Part shown: positions 51,440 through 58,170 of the stretch, in pieces
Numbering within the stretch: the stretch's first letter is position 1
Layout: every line of letters begins with the position of its first letter
NCBI GenBank assembly: GCA_964461335.1
Contig: CAYWTY010000002.1
Span: 1-64,000, forward strand
DNA length: 64,000 bases
DNA from: JAKJBL01 sp964461335
Lineage (GTDB): Bacteria > Bacillota > Clostridia > Christensenellales > CAG-138
Direction: 5' to 3'
Notes under the pieces: model-generated
The model's database searches: none
Told to the model about the DNA's origin: nothing
What the model saw: the letters and a program-made list of their open reading frames with translations, nothing else
Position numbers and translations under genes: made by a program

Positions 51440-52852
51440 TTAGCGAATAAGCTTAACTCGCTCAACAAGCTCATTCCCCATAAAGTCCGGTTCCCCCTCA
51501 AGCGGGAAGATTGAGACTTTCCCCGGGATTGTAACCTGTTTGCCGATTATATGCCCATAATACGAGCCGCCGTAGCCTTGCCATGTAATCTTTCCATTAG
51601 GCGCAAACAGCACGCCCCTGCCTGTTTGGTATTTTATATCGATGTTGCCGTTTGCCGAAACAACACAAATCATATCTCCTGCATTTAGGTTTGCCTCATA
51701 GCTGTTGAATGCAATATTCCCTTTGGCAAATAAATTCCCCTTGCCATGAGCAGCAGCGCCTGAGGTAAGCGAACCTCCGGCAAATATATTGCACCCGTCT
51801 AAGGTGCAGGTATAGCCTGAAATCGCTATATTTCCGCCTGCGTAAATGCTCCCCTTGCTTATAAAGGCGTTCCCAAGGCTAATATCATTTAGCGCGTAAA
51901 TTATGCCGTCATTGTCTATATAGCTGCCTACAAATGTAATGCTCCCGCCTGAAAACACATTGCCCTTGCCCCTGAAGCTGTTCCCAAACGAAATGTCGCC
52001 TGTTGCGTAAATTGTGCCGTTTAGCTCACAAACAGGTGCTGTGCCCTGTATTTTAAGGTTCCCGTCAACATAGAGGTTGCCGTTTACAGTAGTTTCGTTT
52101 GTGAAGGTGCAGCTGCCTGTTATATAGGTATTGCCTGTAAAAACCTGCTTAACGCCTGGCACAATATCTGCGGGGTTAAGCACTGTATATGTCGCAAGGT
52201 CGCCTGGAAGCTTGGGCTGGCTTGGCTTAAGATTCTGCTCGATTTTGTTTATATCCGGCATTTCCTCCTTTGGAGCGCTGCCAGAAACGCCGCCTAAAAC
52301 CTTATAGCTGTTGTGAATTGTGGCTGTATGTACTGCGCTTGCTCTGCCTCTAATTGTGCTGTAACCTGCAGGGTGCCAAGAAGACGAGAAGTTAAGCGAG
52401 CCGTTTGCGTGAACATTGCCCCAAATATTTAGCGGGTCGCTTGATTTTAGCGTAAAGCCAGCATCATCTGTAAAAAGCAGGTAGTCAAACGAAAAGCCGT
52501 TGCTTGAAAATGTTTTTTCTGCGCTTGCAAGTGCATTAACTGAATTTTCCTTCCTGCCGAATACGCTTGAAAACCCGGCGCCTACTGCCTTTGTGCCTGA
52601 AGCTGTAATAACCATGTTGTTGTTTTCAAAGTCAAACTCCACCCCGTCTGCACTAAAGCCGTTTGCATTTAGGTATTTTTCCGCTTCAAGGCGCGCAAGC
52701 CCTGTATCAGGCAGGAGCGTAGCCCCTGCAAGCACGCTTGCATCAAGCGCTGTCTGCAGGCGCGTGTTTTCAAGGTAGAGCATGCTCATATCAATAGCGA
52801 GCGCGCCAAACCCCAAAAGAACTGCCATTGCTACTGCTATTACAACTATCAT
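51440..52852 (-). CDS. TadG-like protein with polymer-forming beta-helix
   Basis: 470 residues. Residues 1-48 form a TadG/Flp_N-type module: one membrane helix and the LQTALDASVLAGA signature. From about residue 130 the rest is a repetitive beta-solenoid-like region with alternating GNVHANG, GNLYVDGNLK, GTIYATGDIS, GNVFSGGSIT, GSIYAGGNIA, GNLFAKGNIA units, as in bactofilin-like polymer-forming proteins. It probably sits on the outer face as a pilus-tip or anchoring adhesin. Start 52852 follows AGGAGAGG. Expressed under the first riboswitch. Confidence 0.8.
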   Translation of the reverse strand: MIVVIAVAMAVLLGFGALAIDMSMLYLENTRLQTALDASVLAGATLLPDTGLARLEAEKYLNANGFSADGVEFDFENNNMVITASGTKAVGAGFSSVFGRKENSVNALASAEKTFSSNGFSFDYLLFTDDAGFTLKSSDPLNIWGNVHANGSLNFSSSWHPAGYSTIRGRASAVHTATIHNSYKVLGGVSGSAPKEEMPDINKIEQNLKPSQPKLPGDLATYTVLNPADIVPGVKQVFTGNTYITGSCTFTNETTVNGNLYVDGNLKIQGTAPVCELNGTIYATGDISFGNSFRGKGNVFSGGSITFVGSYIDNDGIIYALNDISLGNAFISKGSIYAGGNIAISGYTCTLDGCNIFAGGSLTSGAAAHGKGNLFAKGNIAFNSYEANLNAGDMICVVSANGNIDIKYQTGRGVLFAPNGKITWQGYGGSYYGHIIGKQVTIPGKVSIFPLEGEPDFMGNELVERVKLIR

Positions 52853-52885
52853 GCGCCTCTCCTAAAAATAAGAGATTCCAGAGAA

Positions 52886-52916
52886 ACAAAAAATCGCAGC
52901 TTCCCAGCTGCGATAA
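52886..52916 (-). terminator. Riboswitch 1 expression-platform terminator
   Basis: Minus-strand ATCGCAGC-TGGGAA-GCTGCGAT followed by TTTTT, a perfect 8-bp stem. It lies between the aptamer and the TadG-like start. Its left arm GCAGCTGG can instead pair CCAGTTGC of the aptamer's 3' side (52951-52958), with one G-U pair. Confidence 0.88.
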
Positions 52917-52944
52917 TAACGCATACGGCTTTTGCCGCTATTGC

Positions 52945-53028
52945 GGTACTGCAACTGGCTGCCTTTGGCTTTTGCCTTTAGGCCCTGTAGTTTTGCGCCA
53001 CCGGCTTTCACCGGCTTTGCCCTTAAAA
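52945..53028 (-). promoter_or_regulatory. c-di-GMP-I (GEMM-I) riboswitch, first copy, before the TadG-like gene
   Basis: Minus-strand AAGGGCAAAGCCGGT-GAAA-GCCGGTGGCGCAAAAC, then ACAGGGCCTAAAGGC and GGCAGCCAGTTGC: GEMM-I core with the GAAA tetraloop closing CCGGT/GCCGG. Located directly after a consensus sigma-A promoter and before an intrinsic terminator, so it controls transcription into the Tad operon by c-di-GMP. Confidence 0.92.
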
Positions 53029-53066
53029 CCCTAAAATATTGCCATACATCATATGGAGTATTAAAT

Positions 53067-53095
53067 ATTATATATCAGTTGCATTTGTTTGTCAA
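53067..53095 (-). promoter_or_regulatory. Sigma-A promoter of the Tad operon
   Basis: Consensus TTGACA (53090-53095), exactly 17 bases, TATAAT (53067-53072) on the minus strand, just before riboswitch 1. Confidence 0.88.
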
Positions 53096-53179
53096 ACAGT
53101 TAATTTTGGGGAGTTGGATAGATTTTGCTTTGTTTGCAGAGTATGCTCTAAGTCTAAACCTACGCTTAACTGCGTAGTT

Positions 53180-54121
53180 TTATATACGGTTAATTAAATA
53201 ACCGTAACCTTCCTTTTCCATTTGCGCTTTTTCAATAAAGCGCAGCGAAGCCCCGTTTATGCAGTAGCGCAGCCCGCCATTAGGCCCATCAGCAAAGACA
53301 TGGCCAAGGTGCGCACCTCCGGCTCTGCTTATGACCTCTGTGCGCTGCATTAAAAACGAATTGTCCTCGCGCTCTTTTACTGTAAACGGGTCAATGGGCT
53401 TTGTAAAGCTCGGCCAGCCGCAGCCTGCATCGAATTTATCTTTTGAGGAAAAGAGCGGCTCGCCAGTTGTAATATCAACATATATGCCTTCTGAGTATTC
53501 TAAGTTGTATTCGCTTGAAAAGGGGGGTTCGGTTGCTTTATTAACTGTAACATCATACTGCATTTTTGTAAGGCGCGCCTTTAGGGCATTATTATCTTCC
53601 TTTGGGTAAAATGCAGGGTCTACTGTTGCATTGGCTGCCTTTTTAATAAGCGTACGGCTTATATGGCAATAGCCTGTTGGGTTTTTATCAAGATAGTTCT
53701 GGTGGTAATCTTCTGCTATGTAAAAGTTTTGAAGCAGCCCATGTTCTATTGCAACTGCCCTGTTGAGTCTTTTCTCAAGGCTCATAAGTGCGCTTTCAAC
53801 GACTTCCTTATCAGCCATAGATGCGTAGTAAACCCCTGAGCGATACTGTGTTCCAACATCCCCACCCTGCCGATTATGCGAAAACGGGTCAATGGATTCG
53901 AAAAAGAGCTCAAGCAAAAACGAGAGCTTTATGACATTTGGGTCATACTCTGCCCTTACAGCCTCAACATGGCCTGTATTCTTGTAGCAAACATCCTCAT
54001 ATGTCGGGTTTTCAGTTTTGCCGTTTGCATAGCCGACCTCAGTAAAAAGCACCCCTGGTATTGCCGCTACATACTTTTGTGTGCCCCAGAAGCAGCCGCC
54101 TGCTAAGTAAATTTCTGCCAT
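53180..54121 (-). CDS. msrAB: Fused peptide methionine sulfoxide reductase MsrA-MsrB
   Basis: Repairs oxidised methionine. MsrA domain (about 1-155) with GGCFWG at residues 8-13; MsrB domain (about 170-313) with CGWPSF, RTEVISRAGGAHLGHVF and catalytic RYCINGASLRF. Start 54121 (MAEIYLAGG) follows GGGGGTGG by about 4-5 bases, giving 313 residues. Confidence 0.96.
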   Translation of the reverse strand: MAEIYLAGGCFWGTQKYVAAIPGVLFTEVGYANGKTENPTYEDVCYKNTGHVEAVRAEYDPNVIKLSFLLELFFESIDPFSHNRQGGDVGTQYRSGVYYASMADKEVVESALMSLEKRLNRAVAIEHGLLQNFYIAEDYHQNYLDKNPTGYCHISRTLIKKAANATVDPAFYPKEDNNALKARLTKMQYDVTVNKATEPPFSSEYNLEYSEGIYVDITTGEPLFSSKDKFDAGCGWPSFTKPIDPFTVKEREDNSFLMQRTEVISRAGGAHLGHVFADGPNGGLRYCINGASLRFIEKAQMEKEGYGYLINRI

Positions 54122-54263
54122 AGTCCACCCCCTTGTGCTCTTATGTCGAGTATACCCGCGGCTTTCTGCCATAGTCAATATTTTACTAAAAGTTGTCTCC
54201 TTAAAGCTGCTGTGCTAAAATATTTGTTGTGGCTATTAATAAATAATATTGAGGTAACAGGTA

Positions 54264-54995
54264 ATGAAAAGAATTTTTGCGCTGCTTCTTGCATGCGCTT
54301 TAGTATTTACCCTTGCCCCCTTTGCATCAGCAAGCGAGCAAAAAAGGTATGAGGCATACGCAGCTAAGTTCCCTAAGCTTAGCGCAAATGAAGTTGAAAC
54401 TGCTATAAAGCTAAGGCTTGATGAAGAAAACTACAAAAACCCTGTGCTTTGTTTGGATGCTTCAAGTACGAGTGTTTTTGTAAGCAAGCACTTTTGCCTC
54501 CCAAAAGGATATAAGAGCGAAAACTTAGTTTATGTGGATAAGCAATATGCTAGAAAAGGGGTGCGGCTTAGGGAGGATTGCCTAAACGCCTTTTTGACAA
54601 TGGCGCTTGATATGCAAAAGGAAGGGCTTTCTCCATATATAAAATCAGGTTACAGGGTAAACAGAAAGCGCGGCGGCCCCGACAATATCTGGTATGCGTG
54701 GCCTGGGCATTCCGAACACCAAACAGGGCTTGCGTTTGACTTGTGCTTAAAAGGGCCTAAGAAAAAGACGCTTTCAGCCTATAAATACCAAACAACGAAA
54801 GAATACGACTGGCTTTGCAAAAACGCCTATAAATACGGCTTTATTCTAAGCTACCCAGAGGGGAAGACTGAAATTACAGGCTTTGCGTTTGAGCCGTGGC
54901 ATTGGCGCTATGTTGGGGCAAATATAGCAACCGATATGAAGCAAAATGGGTTTTCTACATTCCACGAATACTGGGCGAAATATTTATGTGACTAA
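54264..54995 (+). CDS. D-Ala-D-Ala carboxypeptidase, M15/VanY family
   Basis: Secreted peptidoglycan peptidase, 243 residues. Signal peptide 1-25 (ending SASEQ). Zinc ligands in HSEHQTGLAFDL and EPWHWRYVG; SGYR is the usual start of the catalytic domain. AGG site before ATG. Stands between msrAB and the glycine-rich gene. Confidence 0.92.
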   Translation: MKRIFALLLACALVFTLAPFASASEQKRYEAYAAKFPKLSANEVETAIKLRLDEENYKNPVLCLDASSTSVFVSKHFCLPKGYKSENLVYVDKQYARKGVRLREDCLNAFLTMALDMQKEGLSPYIKSGYRVNRKRGGPDNIWYAWPGHSEHQTGLAFDLCLKGPKKKTLSAYKYQTTKEYDWLCKNAYKYGFILSYPEGKTEITGFAFEPWHWRYVGANIATDMKQNGFSTFHEYWAKYLCD

Positions 54996-55168
54996 ACCCT
55001 GTTTTTAGACACAGCCGCATACAGCAAATAAGCTATTGCAATAACAGGCGTTTGCTTATGGGAACGCATGCTTTTTTATGCATAAGCTTGTTCTTGGTTG
55101 CAAATTAGATATATTTCTTTTGTTTGCGCTGTTATATTTCTCCTTTTTGGGTTTACTATATCCATATA

Positions 55169-55185
55169 GGAATAGTAGGTATTCC
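55169..55185. promoter_or_regulatory. Inverted repeat before the glycine-rich gene
   Basis: GGAATA (55169-55174), 5 bases, TATTCC (55180-55185): perfect small operator-like palindrome about 40 bases before the start. Could bind a regulator; none identified. Confidence 0.35.
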
Positions 55186-55223
55186 CATGAGCATTTTGCT
55201 CAATTCGAAAGGAGAGAAATACT

Positions 55224-56141
55224 ATGCGTAATAGAAAATATTTTGGTTTAGCCGCTCTTCTGCTCGCATTTGCGATGTTTAGCGGCACAGCGCTCGCTGT
55301 TAGCGGCGCATATGGTGGCAAGCAGGGTGGCGGTGGCTCCCCGGGCAGCAGCAGCTATCCCGGTGGCGGCAGCAGCTATCCAGGCGGCGGTAACCCCGGT
55401 GGTGGAGGCTATCCAGGTGGCGGTAACCCCGGCGGCGGTAACCCCGGTGGTGGGGGCTATCCAGGCGGCGGCAATCCCGGTGGCGGTAACCCCGGTGGTG
55501 GAGGCTATCCCGGCGGTGGAGGCAATCCCGGTGGAGGCAATCCCGGTGGCGGTAACCCCGGTGGTGGCGGTAACCCCGGTGGTGGCGGTAACCCCGGTGG
55601 TGGCGGTAACCCCGGCGGCGGCGGTAATCCCGGCGGCGGCGGTAACCCCGGCGGTGGTAATCCCCACGGTGGCGGCGGCTTGCCCGGCGGCGGTTTCCCC
55701 GACTTCCCCGGTTTCCCAGGCGGTGGTGACGGCTTACCCGACTTCCCCGGCTTCCCAGGCGGCGGCTCCCATGGTGGCGGTCATTCCCACGGTGGCGGCG
55801 GGTGGCACGATTACCCGTGTGATAACCCGGGTAACCCCGATGACCCAAATGACGACCCAACCGACCCAACAGACCCGACCGACCCAACAGACCCGACCGA
55901 CCCGACCGACCCGACAGATGACCCCACAGGGCCTAACGACAATGTACCCACAAACCCCGATATTCCAACAGGCGGCGGTGGCAGCACAGATTCGTATGAC
56001 GACCCAATCCCAACAGGCGCTGGCGAAAACATTCCCTTAGGGGCGCCGAAAACAGGCGGTGCAGAATTTGGCCTTATTTACGGGTTAATCTCGCTGCTTG
56101 GGCTTGCAGGCCTTTACAAGGTTAAAAAATCGGCTCGTTAA
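55224..56141 (+). CDS. Glycine-rich repetitive surface protein with sorting-like C terminus
   Basis: 305 residues. Signal peptide about 1-26 (AFAMFSGTALA). Residues about 32-160 are repeats of GGGNPGGG and GGYPGGG; then a His/Gly patch, then (DPT)n (about 208-228), a typical wall-spanning stretch. The C terminus reads GAPKTGG, a hydrophobic helix LIYGLISLLGLAGLY, and KVKKSAR, the layout of an LPXTG-type sortase signal with a non-canonical motif. Its ribosome site is AAGGAGAG. Ends at a strong terminator. Probably a wall-attached, elastic adhesion or matrix protein. Confidence 0.8.
   Translation: MRNRKYFGLAALLLAFAMFSGTALAVSGAYGGKQGGGGSPGSSSYPGGGSSYPGGGNPGGGGYPGGGNPGGGNPGGGGYPGGGNPGGGNPGGGGYPGGGGNPGGGNPGGGNPGGGGNPGGGGNPGGGGNPGGGGNPGGGGNPGGGNPHGGGGLPGGGFPDFPGFPGGGDGLPDFPGFPGGGSHGGGHSHGGGGWHDYPCDNPGNPDDPNDDPTDPTDPTDPTDPTDPTDPTDDPTGPNDNVPTNPDIPTGGGGSTDSYDDPIPTGAGENIPLGAPKTGGAEFGLIYGLISLLGLAGLYKVKKSAR
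55325..55680 (+). repeat. Minisatellite encoding the GGGNP repeats
   Basis: Short GC-rich units built of GGYGGYGGNAAYCCC type steps, repeated more than twenty times with period multiples of 3. Because of it other reading frames stay open, producing false ORFs on both strands. It should vary in length by slippage. Confidence 0.85.
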
Positions 56142-56156
56142 GCTAATGTTTATAAG

Positions 56157-56180
56157 AACCGCCTTTTGGCGGTTTTTTTA
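56157..56180 (+). terminator. Intrinsic terminator after the glycine-rich gene
   Basis: AACCGCC-TTTT-GGCGGTT followed by a T-run. Confidence 0.9.
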
Positions 56181-56314
56181 ATGCGCCAAAATATACTTGT
56201 GTACTGAGATTTAGGCATTCTCACAAGCCCGCGTTTTTGACAGGTTATAGCTATTGGTATATTATATAAGAATCACATTTGCTCAAGATATTAGTTATGA
56301 AGGAGGCCGGGAAT

Positions 56315-57076
56315 ATGAAAATTGCCCTTTGCGGGTTGGGTAAGGCTGGCGTGCAGCTTGTAAGGCTTGCTGCAGAGCGCCCAGGTGTTGAGCTAAGCAT
56401 GGCGTTTTGCCGTGACGGAAGCGAAAAGGCAGGCAGGACGATTTCAGATGTGTTGCCCTATAAGGGGTTTTCGAGCCCGATTTATGAGCTTAAAAATGCA
56501 GGCGAAGTGTTTTTAAGGGACAAGCCTGATGTGCTTGTGGATTTTTCAAGCCCTGACGCAACTATGGAGCTTTTGCCCCTTTGTGCTGCAAATGGCGTAA
56601 AGATGGTAATCTGTACAACTAATTTTACAACTGAAGAGCTTAAGCTTCTTGAAGAAACTGCAAAAGATACCCAAGGGTTCGGGCTTGTGTATGCGCCCAA
56701 TATTACGCTTGGTGTAAATGTGCTTATGGAGCTTGTTGAAGAAACCAGCTGTTACCTTCCTGAGTTTGACTATGCGATAACTGAAAAGCACCATAACCGC
56801 AAGGAGGATATTTCTGCAACAGCGCGCAAAATTGCACAAAGGCTTGAGGAAGTGCTTAAAAAGCCTGTGCCTGTAAACTCTATTCGTGTAGGCGGCTATG
56901 TTGGGCTCCACGAAGTCATGGCTGTTGGCGAGTTTGAGCGCATTACGCTCATTCACGAATCCTTCTCGCGCCAGGCGTTTGCAAACGGCGCCTTGCTTGC
57001 AGCTGACTATATTAAAACGCGTTTTGGGTATTATATAATGCGCGATGTAGTGATGGATTACTTCAACAAACGCTGA
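56315..57076 (+). CDS. Dihydrodipicolinate reductase-like (DapB-like) protein
   Basis: 253 residues. NAD(P)-binding start MKIALCGLGKAG, then VDFSSPDATMELLPLC and ITEKHHNRKEDISATARKIA, the latter matching DapB's HH-K-D block though its usual PSGTA is here ISATA. It may therefore be a paralogue with altered substrate rather than the lysine-pathway enzyme; dipicolinate for spores uses this pathway. Start 56315 is 8 bases after AAGGAGG. Spaced about 105 bases before spoIIID. Confidence 0.75.
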   Translation: MKIALCGLGKAGVQLVRLAAERPGVELSMAFCRDGSEKAGRTISDVLPYKGFSSPIYELKNAGEVFLRDKPDVLVDFSSPDATMELLPLCAANGVKMVICTTNFTTEELKLLEETAKDTQGFGLVYAPNITLGVNVLMELVEETSCYLPEFDYAITEKHHNRKEDISATARKIAQRLEEVLKKPVPVNSIRVGGYVGLHEVMAVGEFERITLIHESFSRQAFANGALLAADYIKTRFGYYIMRDVVMDYFNKR

Positions 57077-57183
57077 TTTTAGCTCTATTACGAATAAACT
57101 GCATACAGGTTGCCCCTTAAAAGCGCATAAGCTGCGGTACGCTCTCATAAGCTTAACCAAGCTTGTTCGAGGGGGTAGGGTGC

Positions 57184-57483
57184 ATGCGCAAAAAGGGGAG
57201 CGACAAGCCTGCGTATGGAAGGCAGCCTGACGCTTATATAGAAGAGCGTGTTTTAAACGCAGCGTGCTATATTGCAGAAAACGGCGCAACAGTGCGCGAA
57301 ACAGCCAAGGTCTATTGCGTAAGCAAATCAACAGTACATAAAGATGTCACGGAAAGGCTCCGTATAATAAACCCTGCTCTTTTTATGGATGTGCGCAAGG
57401 TGCTCGATATAAACAAAGCAGAACGCCATATTAGAGGCGGCAGGGCTACATGCAGAAAATACGGCAAACTGGCTCTAAAGTAA
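57184..57483 (+). CDS. spoIIID: Sporulation transcription factor SpoIIID
   Basis: 99-residue mother-cell regulator acting between sigma-E and sigma-K. Helix-turn-helix VRETAKVYCVSKSTVHKDV and the C-terminal basic RHIRGGRATCRKYG identify it. It begins after a GGGGGTAGGG site. Ends with a strong terminator. Confidence 0.95.
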   Translation: MRKKGSDKPAYGRQPDAYIEERVLNAACYIAENGATVRETAKVYCVSKSTVHKDVTERLRIINPALFMDVRKVLDINKAERHIRGGRATCRKYGKLALK

Positions 57484-57486
57484 AAC

Positions 57487-57508
57487 GCGGCAAATGCCGC
57501 TTTTTTTA
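57487..57508 (+). terminator. Terminator of spoIIID
   Basis: GCGGC-AAAT-GCCGC (57487-57500) followed by seven T. Confidence 0.9.
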
Positions 57509-57519
57509 TGCCTTAAGTA

Positions 57520-58170
57520 TTATTTTATAAGGGGCGCAGCACATGCGCATGCAGCATATATTTTTGCTGCACCTTTTTCATTAAGCGCTTGAGCACACGC
57601 AGTTAATGTGCTTGCTGTTGTTACAACATCGTCAATAAGCAAAATAGAGCTGCCTGAAACATTATTTACTGCGCTAAAGGCAAATTGCAGGTTTTCCCTG
57701 CGCTTAGCGCTGCTTAAGCCTGCCTGCGGCTTGGTGTATATGCTGCGGCTTAAAAGGCCTTCATTAACAGGTATTAATAGGCGCTTTGAAAGAAGCGCAG
57801 CAAGCAGTGCGCTTTGGTTATAGCCGCGCTCCTTTAGCTTTTCTTGGTGAAGCGGCACAGGAACTATCACATCAAACTGCCAGTGCTTAGGAAGCGTAAT
57901 AGCTTTTGCAAAATAACGCGCAATATAGCGAGCGTTTAAGTATTTAAAGCTGTGCATTGCCCTGTGCAGAGGCTCCTCGTAGAAAAACGCAGCATAAAGC
58001 CCCAAAAGTCCATCAGGCGCAGTAAGCTCACCTGCACGCTGAATTGAGGTTTCACATGCTTTGCAAAGGCAGTCCTCATTAAGAGGGGCTTCTAAGCCGC
58101 ATGCAAAGCATTTTGCATCATAAGGGTAAAGCGCCAAAAGGCAGCTGTTAAGCAAACTTTTTAGGTGCAT
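57520..58170 (-). CDS. comF: ComF family phosphoribosyltransferase-like protein
   Basis: 216 residues. N-terminal zinc-finger-like CFACG and CKACE cysteines, then a phosphoribosyltransferase fold with VIPVPLH and the PRPP motif ILLIDDVVTTAST. ComFC is needed for DNA uptake and fork restart in related bacteria. No ribosome site; it overlaps recD2 by 10 bases and should be coupled to it. Confidence 0.92.
   Translation of the reverse strand: MHLKSLLNSCLLALYPYDAKCFACGLEAPLNEDCLCKACETSIQRAGELTAPDGLLGLYAAFFYEEPLHRAMHSFKYLNARYIARYFAKAITLPKHWQFDVIVPVPLHQEKLKERGYNQSALLAALLSKRLLIPVNEGLLSRSIYTKPQAGLSSAKRRENLQFAFSAVNNVSGSSILLIDDVVTTASTLTACAQALNEKGAAKIYAACACAAPLIK

Noticed and set aside
55248..56040. Long alternative-frame ORFs across the glycine-rich gene
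   Set aside because: Periodic GC-rich codons keep all frames open. Only the frame with a signal peptide, ribosome site and sorting-like end makes sense.
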